A stretch of 64,000 nucleotides of DNA from ZC4RG29 sp032907565 (GTDB taxonomy: Bacteria; Bacteroidota; Bacteroidia; Cytophagales; Cyclobacteriaceae), in assembly GCA_032907565.1 (NCBI GenBank), contig JAJJPK010000168.1, positions 24,094-88,093 of the forward strand. Direction: 5' to 3'. Each line of letters begins with the position of its first letter. Within the stretch, counting starts at the first letter, position 1. Below the pieces are notes generated by a model. It was not told the DNA's origin. It saw nothing but the letters and a program-made list of their open reading frames with translations, and ran no database searches. The translations under genes and the position numbers were made by a program. Below, in pieces: positions 36,214 to 45,245 of the stretch.

Positions 36214-38358
36214 CTATGACAGCAATTGGAAGACGACCAGCGACGAAATGTAGGCCAGGCCGGTCATGTAAAAAAGCTGGAGCAATGGCCACTTCCACCC
36301 GCCGGTCTCCCGGTATACGACGGCCAGGGTGCTCATGCACTGCATGGCAAAGGTGTAAAAGACGAGAAGGGAGAACCCAACGGCCGGCGTAAATCGCGGC
36401 CCCCCTGTTTCTGGATTGATCTCAGCTTTCATCCGGCTTCGGATAGTTGCACTGCCCTCGTCGGCCGAACTGCCGATGCTGTATATCGTGGCCATCGTCC
36501 CCACAAACACCTCGCGTGCCGCGAACGACGTGACAAGTGCAATACCGATCTTCCAATCGTAACCCAAAGGCCGGATCACCGGTTCGATGGCTTTGCCAAT
36601 TACGCCGGCATAGGAATTTTCAAGCTTGTACGCCGCCACCCGGTCTTCCATTTCCTCCTCGGTCAGCGAAAGGGTGCCGGTCTCCTGTGCAACATACTCA
36701 TCGGCGCGTTTCAGCCGGTCGCCGGGCCCATAACTGGAAAGCACCCACAACACGATCGATATCGCCAGGATGATCTTGCCTGCCTCGAACACAAAGGACC
36801 GCGTCTTATCTACCATGGTGTATCCGACGTTCTGCCACCGTGGCCACCGATACGTAGGAAGTTCCATGATAAGATAGCTGCGCTCGCGGACGCGAATGAT
36901 TTTTTTCATTACCCACGCCGAGAGTATAGCCATGCCGAAGCCAAGCAGGTACAGTCCCATCAGGGCGATTCCCTGGAGGTTCAGTCCGAGCACGCGTTCG
37001 TTGGGTACGATCAGCGCGATGAGAATGGTGAACACCGGCAAACGGGCGGAACAACTCATCAGCGGCGTAACAAAAATGGTAATGGTTCGCTCTTTCCAAT
37101 TGTTGATGGTACGTGTGGACATGATGGCGGGGATCGCGCAAGCTACGCCCGAGATCAGGGGCACGATGCTTTTGCCATTGAGTCCGAACTTCCGCATGAC
37201 TTTGTCCATTAGGAACACCACGCGAGACATGTACCCGGTTTCTTCCAGTATGGATATAAGTCCAAACAGTATGGCTATTTGTGGAACGAAGATGACGATA
37301 CCTCCGATGCCCGGTATGATACCCTGTGTTACCAGGTTCGAGAGCGGTCCTGCGGGAAGTACTTGTTGTAACCAGTTGCTCAGTGAAGCGTGCGGCACGG
37401 GAAGGGTGGCGGCACCCTGTTGTTCGTCGATGAAATCCATCGGTACCGTAGCGCAGGCGAAAATGGACTGGAAGATCAGGGCAAGTATGGAAAAGAATAT
37501 GACGTACCCCCAGATCTTGTGTGTGAGTATACGGTCGATGGCCCGCGACTGGTGCTTCCACGCGTCGTCCGCGGGCTTCAGTGTGATCTCATTAAGCAAG
37601 TTCTGAATGTATCCGAAGCGCTGGATAGTCTCGGCGCCCTGAAACTTGCCAGGGAAGAAGCCGTGGCGCGTACGGATCTCTTCGACCTTGTCCCGGTCTT
37701 TAGTGGGCAGAAACACGAGGGATTCCGGCTGTTCGAGAAACAAATAGGCTTCGTAATCGTTGTCTACGCCAAGCGTTTCGCGCAGTTCTTTAACCGGAGC
37801 CATCACTTCCTCCCGAATGGGAAATATCGGCGACTCATGCGCCTGCACCGGCTGAGTGAGCAATTTCTTTAGCTCGTTAATACCTGTGCCCCGACGCGCG
37901 TTGACCGGAACGACGCTCACGCCCAGTTTCGACGAAAGCCGTGCGATGTCTATGCTGATCCCCGCTCGCGCCGCGAGGTCTATCATGTTGAGTACGAGTA
38001 TGGCAGGCAGCCCGACGTCGATTACCTGCGTCATCAGGAGGAGGCTGCGCTTCAGGTTGGTGGCATCGGCCACGACCACCACAATGTCTGGGGTGCCGGG
38101 AGAATGGTGATCGAGGAGAACCTGGGAAACGATACGTTCGTCGAGGCTCCTGGGATAAATGCTGTAGACGCCCGGAAGATCAAGGATTTCTGCTGTCCGC
38201 CCGTCGGGCAGATTGCTGAAGCCCACGCGCTTTTCTACCGTAACGCCGGGAAAGTTGCCTACCTTTTGATTGAGGCCGGTAAGGCAGTTGAATAGGGATG
38301 ACTTGCCGGAGTTGGGGTTGCCGACCAACGCGATCTTCAGCCTTTTCCGGGAGGACAT
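36214..38358 (-). CDS. feoB: ferrous iron transport protein B
   Basis: Fe(II) permease with a cytoplasmic G domain. 714 residues: G1 GNPNSGKSS (residues 13-21), switch TVEKRVGF, G3 DLPGVYSI and G4 NMIDLA, then a helical region and the membrane part with gate segments (for example PLISGVACAIPAIMSTRTI and PLMSCSARLPVFTILIALI, whose cysteines are typical of FeoB). The final segment has FYTFAMQCMSTLAVVYRETG. Four bases downstream of feoA, so one operon. Confidence 0.97.
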   Translation of the reverse strand: MSSRKRLKIALVGNPNSGKSSLFNCLTGLNQKVGNFPGVTVEKRVGFSNLPDGRTAEILDLPGVYSIYPRSLDERIVSQVLLDHHSPGTPDIVVVVADATNLKRSLLLMTQVIDVGLPAILVLNMIDLAARAGISIDIARLSSKLGVSVVPVNARRGTGINELKKLLTQPVQAHESPIFPIREEVMAPVKELRETLGVDNDYEAYLFLEQPESLVFLPTKDRDKVEEIRTRHGFFPGKFQGAETIQRFGYIQNLLNEITLKPADDAWKHQSRAIDRILTHKIWGYVIFFSILALIFQSIFACATVPMDFIDEQQGAATLPVPHASLSNWLQQVLPAGPLSNLVTQGIIPGIGGIVIFVPQIAILFGLISILEETGYMSRVVFLMDKVMRKFGLNGKSIVPLISGVACAIPAIMSTRTINNWKERTITIFVTPLMSCSARLPVFTILIALIVPNERVLGLNLQGIALMGLYLLGFGMAILSAWVMKKIIRVRERSYLIMELPTYRWPRWQNVGYTMVDKTRSFVFEAGKIILAISIVLWVLSSYGPGDRLKRADEYVAQETGTLSLTEEEMEDRVAAYKLENSYAGVIGKAIEPVIRPLGYDWKIGIALVTSFAAREVFVGTMATIYSIGSSADEGSATIRSRMKAEINPETGGPRFTPAVGFSLLVFYTFAMQCMSTLAVVYRETGGWKWPLLQLFYMTGLAYISSLVVFQLLS

Positions 38359-38362
38359 TTGC

Positions 38363-38596
38363 TCAGCTTATGATGGAAATGGCGGCGGCTTCTTCAAGCC
38401 GGATCGAAAGATCGTAGCCCAGTATGCTGACGCAAACCGGGTCGCCCAACGGCGCCTTGAAGTTGAAACGGATTGTAGAACCGGGCAAACAACCCATTTC
38501 CATGAGTTTGACCCCAATATGCTGATCCTCAAACCCGGAGATCACCCCTACCTCTCCCGGCTTCATCTCCGCCACATTCCTGAAAGTGGGCCGCAT
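38363..38596 (-). CDS. feoA: ferrous iron transport protein A
   Basis: A 77-residue SH3-like partner of FeoB. The family core SGFEDQHIGVKLMEMGCLPG with the L-M-E-M-G-C turn and the closing LGYDLSIRLEEAAAISI are visible. Translation starts at the ATG at 38596, about 28 bases from a TATCTTTG -7 box. Confidence 0.94.
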   Translation of the reverse strand: MRPTFRNVAEMKPGEVGVISGFEDQHIGVKLMEMGCLPGSTIRFNFKAPLGDPVCVSILGYDLSIRLEEAAAISIIS

Positions 38597-38601
38597 TCTT
38601 A

Positions 38602-38618
38602 TTTAGATTAATTTTAAA
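38602..38618 (-). promoter_or_regulatory. AT-rich imperfect dyad in the feoA leader
   Basis: The stretch TTTAGATTAATTTTAAA (plus strand) is an imperfect inverted repeat between the -7 box and the feoA ATG. It resembles DtxR/Fur-type metal-regulator operators (compare TTAGGTTAACCTAA) with several mismatches. A role in iron control of feoAB is plausible but unproven. Confidence 0.25.
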
Positions 38619-38623
38619 CAAGG

Positions 38624-38631
38624 CAAAGATA
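38624..38631 (-). promoter_or_regulatory. candidate promoter of feoAB (-7 box)
   Basis: The minus strand reads TATCTTTG (TAnnTTTG). ATTG stands 20 bases upstream, one mismatch from the -33 TTTG, which is close to ideal spacing. The predicted transcript start leaves a leader of about 20 bases containing the AT-rich dyad. Confidence 0.42.
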
Positions 38632-38685
38632 TGGGGTAGCGTTCTCCTTTGCAATGTTTTGGCAAAGCTTTGTGTTTTAAGGAAT

Positions 38686-38850
38686 ATGGAGAAAAAGAAG
38701 ACGAAACCCGAACCCGCGAACAAGGACGAAAAGGACAAGAAAAAGCCCGCAGATTTGCCGCCATCGCGTGAGTCTGACGAGGAGCGGCCGTTCGACCTTG
38801 GGGGATTGCCCGACAGGGACCTGAAGAAGAACCTGGGTGGGTGTGGCTGA
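38686..38850 (+). CDS. small highly charged protein
   Basis: 54 residues from an ATG at 38686: a lysine-rich first half (MEKKKTKPEP, EKDKKKPADL) and an acidic middle (RESDEERPFDLGG) ending LPDRDLKKNLGGCG. No signal peptide and no membrane helix; likely disordered. I do not recognise it with certainty. Composition is typical of small conserved Bacteroidota proteins. It ends immediately against the stop of the convergent murF-alr gene. Confidence 0.6.
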   Translation: MEKKKTKPEPANKDEKDKKKPADLPPSRESDEERPFDLGGLPDRDLKKNLGGCG

Positions 38851-41286
38851 TCAGATGCTTTCCGCCACGAAAATGCGCCTCACACGTTCGCTCGTATTCG
38901 TGAGAATTTCATAGGGGATCGTTCCAATTCTCTGTGCGACGGCCTCTATGGGCAACTCGGGCCCAAAGATTATCGCCTCGTCCCCTTCCTGAACCGGAAT
39001 TCCGGTAACATCGACCATTGTCATATCCATGCAGACATTGCCCACTACGGGTGCCATTTTTCCATGAATCAGAACTGCTCCACGGCCGTGGCTGAACGCG
39101 CGGCTGAATCCGTCGGCGTAGCCAATGGCAAGTGTGGCGATGCGGGCTTCGTTCTCAGTCGTGCCCCTGCGACCGTAGCCGATGGTTTCACCCGGCCCCA
39201 CTTTTCTCACCTGTGATACGATCGTTTTGAGACGGGCCACCGGTCTGAGGTCCAGACCAGAACCTGTAGGATCGATACCATACAGTCCGATCCCCAGCCT
39301 TACCATATCGTAATGCAAGTTGCCGAGCCGGAGTATGCCTGGTGAATTGAGGATGTGGTAAAGGGGCTTATAGCCCAGCGATCGCGTGATCCGATCGGCC
39401 ATCTCTTCGAAGCGCCGGGCCTGAAGCATGGAGAATGCATCGTGGGCCGGTTCGTCCGCGCCTGCCAGGTGACTGAAAACGGAACCCACTTCGATGTTCG
39501 GATAAGTCCGAAGGATTTCAGTGAGTTCATCCAGGTCGTGAGGCTCGAAGCCGAGCCGATGCATGCCGGTGTCAAGCTTCACGTGAATCGTACAGGGCGT
39601 AGCGCTCCCAAGATATCCAACAAGAGAGCGCAGAATGCTTAGGCTGTAAATTTCAGGTTCGAGACGGTACTCACTGATAAGTGAGAAGCTCCCTTCGGAT
39701 GGGTTCATTACCATGATCGGAACTTCGATGTTGTTCTTTCGAAGTTCCACGCCTTCATCCGCGTAAGCCACGCCCATGTAGTCGACGCGATGGTATTGCA
39801 ATACATTGGCGATCTCGATGCTGCCACTACCGTATGCAAACGCTTTTACCATCACCATGATTTTTGTGCCGTCGGCGATGCGTGAGCGGAAGTAGTTAAG
39901 ATTGTGTGCGAGCGCTCCCAGATCGATCTCCATTACCGTACCGTGCACTTTGCGTTGAAGGCGACTCACTATTTGCTCGAAGCGGAACGATCGGGCGCCC
40001 TTGATGAGAATAACTTCATCCGAATAATCCGACGCGTCGAATGACGCAAGGAAGCTTTCGGTATCAGGAAAGAACGCCGCATTTGAGCCGAACAGATGCC
40101 GGTTACGGCCCATAGCCGGACCGATAGCGACAAAGGAATCAATACCACTGTCGTGGATAAGTTCTGCAACCTGTTCGGAAAGCGCTTCATCGGACAGGCC
40201 CGACTGTTGGATGTCTGACAGGATCAGCCGCTTCTTTGTCTTTTGCTTCTGGTTCAGCAGGAACTCGATACTGATCCGGAGACCCATCAGGTCGTTGTTG
40301 TACGAGTCGTCGATGATCTCGCAATTGTTGATACCCTCCTTGAGCTCGAGTCGCATAGGTATTGACCGCAGGCTTGAAAGTCGGTCGCGGACAACGGAAG
40401 GGTCATACTTCAAATAGAGGAGGAGCGCGACGCAGTGGAGGGCATTCTCCACGGACGCGCGGTCTGAAAAAGGAAGGGTCACCGTGAAACTGTCTCCCGC
40501 CCAGCTAATCCTAAAGTCGTTGCCGTGCGTAGGCTTTACGCCCACGTCAGCGTCCTGACCAAACGCCCACGAAAAGCCCCTGAGTCCTGCCCTCTGTATG
40601 GCTCTGCGTACCTCGTCGTGGTCAGCACAGTAGATCGTGACTTCACTGTTGGCGAAGAGCTTCGCCTTTTCATCGGCCTTGGCTTCGCGGCTTGCGAAAC
40701 CTGCATCATGCGCGGGGCCAATGTTTGTGAAAATCCCAATCGTCGGTTGGATAATCCGCTCGAGTCGCGCCATCTCTCCAGGTTGGGAGATTCCCGCTTC
40801 GAAGAGACAAAGCTCATCGTTGGGTTGGATGCGCCACACCGATAGCGGAACGCCAACCTGGGAATTGTAACTGCCTGGATTTTTGGTAATGGCGTAGTCT
40901 TTTACCAGCAGTTGATACAGCCACTCCTTGATTACCGTCTTGCCGTTGCTGCCGGTGATGCCGATGACCTTTCCCGAAAAACCTTCCCGGTGGGTTCGGG
41001 CCAGCGCCTGGAGGGCCTGTAGTGGTTGTTGGACACGGATCACATTGGCGGCAGGGATGCGCGCCAGGTCGACGTCAGTCCCTACAACGAATTGCCTGAT
41101 CCCCGCATCATAAAGCTCAGGAATAAATTGGTGGCCGTCATACCGTTCGCCGCGAATGGCGAAGAACATCGATCCCTTGGTGAGGATAAGTTTTCTGCTG
41201 TCGACCAAAAGGTGGTCAACGGGCATATCCTCACGCAGTTGGAGCACTTCGCCCCCGGTAATATTCTGGACTTGGGAAAAAAACAT
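38851..41286 (-). CDS. bifunctional MurF ligase / alanine racemase
   Basis: 811 residues joining two cell-wall enzymes. Residues ~1-445 form a MurF Mur-ligase: P-loop ITGSNGKT (111-117), NIGPAHD and IIDDSYNNDLMGL. It adds D-Ala-D-Ala to UDP-MurNAc-tripeptide. Residues ~450-811 form a PLP alanine racemase: K481 in MVMVKAFAYGSG, LDTGMHRLGFEP, and IATLAIGYADGFSRAF. Such fusions are known in Bacteroidota, where the racemase supplies D-Ala near the ligase. No stop or frameshift separates the halves. Confidence 0.95.
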   Translation of the reverse strand: MFFSQVQNITGGEVLQLREDMPVDHLLVDSRKLILTKGSMFFAIRGERYDGHQFIPELYDAGIRQFVVGTDVDLARIPAANVIRVQQPLQALQALARTHREGFSGKVIGITGSNGKTVIKEWLYQLLVKDYAITKNPGSYNSQVGVPLSVWRIQPNDELCLFEAGISQPGEMARLERIIQPTIGIFTNIGPAHDAGFASREAKADEKAKLFANSEVTIYCADHDEVRRAIQRAGLRGFSWAFGQDADVGVKPTHGNDFRISWAGDSFTVTLPFSDRASVENALHCVALLLYLKYDPSVVRDRLSSLRSIPMRLELKEGINNCEIIDDSYNNDLMGLRISIEFLLNQKQKTKKRLILSDIQQSGLSDEALSEQVAELIHDSGIDSFVAIGPAMGRNRHLFGSNAAFFPDTESFLASFDASDYSDEVILIKGARSFRFEQIVSRLQRKVHGTVMEIDLGALAHNLNYFRSRIADGTKIMVMVKAFAYGSGSIEIANVLQYHRVDYMGVAYADEGVELRKNNIEVPIMVMNPSEGSFSLISEYRLEPEIYSLSILRSLVGYLGSATPCTIHVKLDTGMHRLGFEPHDLDELTEILRTYPNIEVGSVFSHLAGADEPAHDAFSMLQARRFEEMADRITRSLGYKPLYHILNSPGILRLGNLHYDMVRLGIGLYGIDPTGSGLDLRPVARLKTIVSQVRKVGPGETIGYGRRGTTENEARIATLAIGYADGFSRAFSHGRGAVLIHGKMAPVVGNVCMDMTMVDVTGIPVQEGDEAIIFGPELPIEAVAQRIGTIPYEILTNTSERVRRIFVAESI

Positions 41287-41530
41287 AGGAACCCCGCTTG
41301 AAGCCGAATTTTATGCAATAATCGCCTGCGTCGCGGGCACGAAAGACAATTTTGTTTCCGCAACGGATTGCAGTTTGAGAATAAAATTAGCAATTTGTTC
41401 TTGCAGCAGGTTCGTGGTGCACCCCTCTCCAAATTTAATGCAGGTAAATCGTCGGAAAGACCGAATGGTTTACCAGAATTGCTTAGTTTTCTGAAACATT
41501 TGTTGGACCGCAATCGTTTCCAAAAGTTGG

Positions 41531-41872
41531 ATGATACCTAAACCGCTCTATTGCCTTTGCCTTGTTGGGCTGCTGTTCTGCCTTTCCCAGGACGTGTTGG
41601 CCCAGGAAGCCTATCCGCTCGAGGGCACAGGGCGCGAAATTTACGATGCCCCGCCGGTCGACGGGGAAACCGGTTCCCACCTGAGAATGACCGAGCCGGC
41701 TGAGCTGGCCGATGCAGACACCTCCTCCACTGAGACGCGCACTCGTGTTGCTCCCTCGCAGTCCGAAACCAAACAAGGCAGTACGCCCTCCTCCGAAGAA
41801 TCTGTGCTTGGCTTCAACTTCATCTATTACATCATCCAGAAATTCAAAATGTCGGAAATCGTCGACAAGTAA
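41531..41872 (+). CDS. small secreted protein of unknown function
   Basis: 113 residues with a signal peptide (LVGLLFCLSQDVLAQ, cleavage after AQ near residue 25). The mature part is acidic and low in complexity (S, T, E rich), and ends with a distinct segment LGFNFIYYIIQKFKMSEIVDK that looks like an amphipathic C-terminal anchor. Family not recognised. The 244-base gap before it, divergent from murF-alr, holds no other gene and no clear TAnnTTTG box. Confidence 0.6.
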   Translation: MIPKPLYCLCLVGLLFCLSQDVLAQEAYPLEGTGREIYDAPPVDGETGSHLRMTEPAELADADTSSTETRTRVAPSQSETKQGSTPSSEESVLGFNFIYYIIQKFKMSEIVDK

Positions 41873-41896
41873 TTTTTTTGATTGGCATTTTTTAGA

Positions 41897-41911
41897 TGCA
41901 ACATTGTTGCA
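41897..41911. promoter_or_regulatory. perfect 7-1-7 palindrome, candidate Zur/Fur operator
   Basis: TGCAACATTGTTGCA is a 15-base perfect palindrome with a one-base centre, the geometry of Fur-family boxes. It lies 42 bases before the ATG of the TonB-dependent receptor and overlaps the expected -33 region of a TAGTATTG box at 41930-41937, a position suited to repression. Confidence 0.5.
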
Positions 41912-41929
41912 GTTGTGTTTTCGGCGTTC

Positions 41930-41937
41930 TAGTATTG
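41930..41937 (+). promoter_or_regulatory. candidate -7 box of the TonB-dependent receptor gene
   Basis: TAGTATTG has one mismatch to TAnnTTTG. TTGC at 41907-41910, inside the palindrome, lies 19 bases upstream at -33 spacing. The start codon follows at 41954. Confidence 0.35.
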
Positions 41938-41953
41938 CAGGGACGATCGAGCG

Positions 41954-44377
41954 ATGCGGCGAATCTTACCGGTAATACTGCTTTTCTTCCCGGCAACCCT
42001 ATTTGGTCAACACGCCATTTTCGGTCAGATCACGGACGCCCGCGATTCCACGCCACTGATTGGCGCTACGGCCGTAATCACAGATTTGAGGCGCGGTACG
42101 GTCGCGGACCTCGACGGGATGTACTTGCTGGATAACCTTCCGTCGGGATCGTTTCTAGTTGAATTCAAGTACGCGGGGTATGAGTCACGCGTGGAACTTG
42201 TCCGAGTGGATGGCAAGACGGAATACAATGTGGCGTTGACGCCAGCGGTCACCGAACTAAGCGAAGTCGTCGTCACAGGCATCAGCCATAGCACGGAGTT
42301 GAAGCGAAGTCCCATCCCCGTAACGACGATAAGTCCGGAGGCACTTCGAGAGCGAACGGGAACGAACCTGATCGACAAGATTGCGGGCCACCCGGGTGTT
42401 GGTCAGATCACAACCGGCGCGGGGATATCGAAGCCCGTAATTCGCGGACTGGGATTTAACCGTGTCATCGTTCTATACGATGGGATCCGCCAGGAAGGTC
42501 AGCAATGGGGCGATGAGCACGGACTGGAAATTGACGAGTTCTCCGTCAACCGGGTAGAGATTATCAAAGGGGCGGGCAGCCTGATGTATGGAAGTGACGG
42601 GCTGGGCGGAATCATCAGCCTATTGGCGCCCCATCCGGTTCCGGAAGGCTCGATAGAAGGTCAATGGATCAGCAATTACCAATCGAACAACGGTCTGATA
42701 GCCAATAGTCTCTCCGTTGGAGGCAACCAAAACGGATTGTACTGGATGGCGCATGCAACACGCAAGGACGCCCGGGCTTACCGGAACCGATACGACGGAC
42801 GCGTATTTAATTCAGGATTCAACGAATTCGATCTGGGTGGCACGGTGGGCATGAGCGGCAAATGGGGATACACCCAGCTTCACGTGACAACATTCAACCA
42901 GAACCTCGGGCTTCCGGAAGGAGAACGGGACGCGGAGGGTAACTTTGTGCGTCAGGTTGACGAAGGCCAGCAGGTAGTGGAGCGGCCCGTCACACCGGAT
43001 GAACTGCGCGCGTATTCACTTTATATTCCAAATCAGTCGGTACGCCACGTTAGACTCGCCAGCAATACAAACTATTATCGCGGTGATTCGCGCATTCAAC
43101 TGGACCTCGGGTATCAACACAATCTCAGGCAGGAATTCGGAAATGTACTTGATGAGGACGAGGAGGAACTTCGCTTCGACCTCCATACAGCGACCTGGAA
43201 TGCGATCTATCACCTGCCGCCGAAGAAGGAGGTACGAATCTCGATGGGAACAGGCGGAGCGTACCAGAAGAGTATCAGTGGAGGTGAAGAGTTCCTGATT
43301 CCTGATCACCGCACCTTAGACTGGGGTATCTTCGCGTTTGCAAAATGGCATCACAACACCCTGGACGTATCGGGGGGGCTACGCTTCGACCGCAGGAGCA
43401 TTCGGGTTGATCCTTTGTACCTCGATGATCAGGGCAGACCTTCGGATAACCCGGGCGACTATCAAAAATTCTCCGGTGGTTCGCCCGCCTTCTCTAACTA
43501 TTCGGCAAGCCTGGGCGTCACGGAAGTGCTGAGCCGCGGACTTACGCTGAAAATGAACCTGTCGAGAGGTTTCAGAGCACCCTCGGTGACGGAGTTGCAT
43601 GCGAACGGCCGCCACGAAGGCTCGCTCCAGTACGAATACGGGAACCCCAACCTTGATGCCGAGAAGTCGTTTCAGATGGACTTCGGATTGAACCTCCAAA
43701 CGGAGCACGTCACCATTGAAGCTGCGCTGTTCCGAAACGTCATCAACGACTACATCTACCTGCGGAAGCTGGCCGGTCGCGATGGTCTCGACAGCATACC
43801 CGATCCGGAGGATCCCGTGCCGGCGTACGGATACACCCAGGGTGATGCCCGCCTTGCAGGGGCCGAACTCACGATTGACATTCACCCCCACCCATTCGAC
43901 TGGCTACACTTTGAAAACACGTTTGCTACTGTTCACGCACTCAACATCAGCGAGCGCGCCTTTGACAGTACGCGTTATCTTCCGTTTATCCCCGCGCCCG
44001 CCTACCGCGGACAGTTGCGCGCGAATATTAACGTGTTCGGGCGGCGGATATCCGATTCCTTTATCATGCTGGAATTCAGATACACATGGGATCAGAAACG
44101 CGTGCTGCTGGAAAACGGAACGGAAACCCCTACGCCTTCTTATTCGATCTGGAATGCGGCGGCTGGTACATCCATTCGAAAAAGGAACTCACAGGATGCT
44201 CTGCTGTCAATCTACCTGTCGTTGGACAATATATTTGACGTGGGCTACCAGGATCACCTGAGCCGGCTGAAGTATGCACCGGAACATCCGGTCACTATGC
44301 GACGCGGAATTTTTAATATGGGAAGGAATCTTAGCGTCAAACTAGTTGTGCCGTTTGGCGCAAAGTTGGCCGACTGA
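41954..44377 (+). CDS. TonB-dependent outer-membrane receptor, ZnuD/metal-type
   Basis: 807 residues: signal peptide (cleavage near ATLFGQ), a carboxypeptidase-regulatory-like domain (ITDARDSTPLIGATAVITD, residues ~25-105), a plug (LSEVVVTGISHS, LIDKIAGHPGVGQITTG, IRGLGFNRVIVLYDGIRQE), and a 22-strand barrel. The conserved loop near residue 545, RGFRAPSVTELHANG and EYGNPNLDAEKS, is characteristic of zinc/heme-type receptors such as ZnuD. Substrate assignment is inferred; the upstream 7-1-7 palindrome supports a metal. No SusD partner is present. Confidence 0.9.
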   Translation: MRRILPVILLFFPATLFGQHAIFGQITDARDSTPLIGATAVITDLRRGTVADLDGMYLLDNLPSGSFLVEFKYAGYESRVELVRVDGKTEYNVALTPAVTELSEVVVTGISHSTELKRSPIPVTTISPEALRERTGTNLIDKIAGHPGVGQITTGAGISKPVIRGLGFNRVIVLYDGIRQEGQQWGDEHGLEIDEFSVNRVEIIKGAGSLMYGSDGLGGIISLLAPHPVPEGSIEGQWISNYQSNNGLIANSLSVGGNQNGLYWMAHATRKDARAYRNRYDGRVFNSGFNEFDLGGTVGMSGKWGYTQLHVTTFNQNLGLPEGERDAEGNFVRQVDEGQQVVERPVTPDELRAYSLYIPNQSVRHVRLASNTNYYRGDSRIQLDLGYQHNLRQEFGNVLDEDEEELRFDLHTATWNAIYHLPPKKEVRISMGTGGAYQKSISGGEEFLIPDHRTLDWGIFAFAKWHHNTLDVSGGLRFDRRSIRVDPLYLDDQGRPSDNPGDYQKFSGGSPAFSNYSASLGVTEVLSRGLTLKMNLSRGFRAPSVTELHANGRHEGSLQYEYGNPNLDAEKSFQMDFGLNLQTEHVTIEAALFRNVINDYIYLRKLAGRDGLDSIPDPEDPVPAYGYTQGDARLAGAELTIDIHPHPFDWLHFENTFATVHALNISERAFDSTRYLPFIPAPAYRGQLRANINVFGRRISDSFIMLEFRYTWDQKRVLLENGTETPTPSYSIWNAAAGTSIRKRNSQDALLSIYLSLDNIFDVGYQDHLSRLKYAPEHPVTMRRGIFNMGRNLSVKLVVPFGAKLAD

Positions 44378-44378
44378 C

Positions 44379-45122
44379 TCACTGCGGGCTGCCTACTAAA
44401 AATCGCTGCACGTCCTCCAGCTGCAGCACGCCCTCGTAATAGGCTTTGCCAAAGATCACGGCGAAAACGCCGATGTCGTTAAGCCGTTTGATGTCGTCTA
44501 TACCGCGGATGCCGCCACTGGCCAGGACGCAGATTTCGGGAAAACGTCCGATGAGGGCCTCATAAAAATCGAATGCCGGACCTTGAAGCACACCGTCACG
44601 CGATACGTCGGTTGACTTGACGTACTTCAGCCCGCGGGAGTAGAAATATTCAAGATGATCGTATAATGTGATCTGCGCCTTGCGCCGCCAACCGCGGTAG
44701 AGAAGTTCCTTAGTATTGACGTTGGTAACATCGGCACCCAGCGTAATCTTTTCGCGGCCGTACGAAACGATCCAGGATGCAAACAGCTCCGGATCCAAAA
44801 CGGCCACGCTGGAGGCCGTAATGTAGGCCGCACCCGCCTCAAAGGCTTTGCTGATATCGCCATCGGTCATGATCCCGCCCGTAAAGTCGACTTTCAGGCT
44901 CGTATAAGCCCGGATGGCCTCGATTACGTGATAATTTACCGGTGACCCGGTTTCGGCCCCGTCGAGGTCTACGAGGTGGACCACGTCAATGCCGTGGTCT
45001 TCAAACCGCTTGGCGAGGTCGAGTACATTTTCGTCATACGCCTTTTCGCTGGTCGGGTCGCCTTTGCGCATCTTGACCACCCTTCCCTTGCGGATGGCTA
45101 TGGACGGAATAACCTGGATCAT
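44379..45122 (-). CDS. HisA/HisF-related TIM-barrel protein lacking the first catalytic Asp
   Basis: 247 residues, a HisA-like (betaalpha)8 barrel: VHLVDLDGAETG near residue 48, KVDFTGGIMTDGDISKA, LGADVTNVN with D131 at the second catalytic position, TDVSRDGVLQ at 171-180 and ASGGIRGIDDIKRL. The N-terminus reads VIPSIAIRKGRVV, so the catalytic Asp of HisA (D8 in T. maritima HisA, PAID) is alanine A9. No other histidine gene is adjacent. It may be a Bacteroidota subfamily with other chemistry rather than true HisA. Confidence 0.8.
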   Translation of the reverse strand: MIQVIPSIAIRKGRVVKMRKGDPTSEKAYDENVLDLAKRFEDHGIDVVHLVDLDGAETGSPVNYHVIEAIRAYTSLKVDFTGGIMTDGDISKAFEAGAAYITASSVAVLDPELFASWIVSYGREKITLGADVTNVNTKELLYRGWRRKAQITLYDHLEYFYSRGLKYVKSTDVSRDGVLQGPAFDFYEALIGRFPEICVLASGGIRGIDDIKRLNDIGVFAVIFGKAYYEGVLQLEDVQRFLVGSPQ

Positions 45123-45245
45123 ATCGCTAAATTACGAGCCGAGCGCAAAATCATTGCAGCCCGCCGAAAATATTCCCCGGTGAAATGATCCGGTAAGATC
45201 CTTGCTGTGGAAATGGCTAACTTGGGCTAAACCCCCATTTTTGCT

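Noticed and set aside
36226..37212. Plus-strand 328-codon ORF antisense to feoB
   Set aside because: FeoB has all G-box and gate motifs on the other strand; the antisense frame shows no family pattern.
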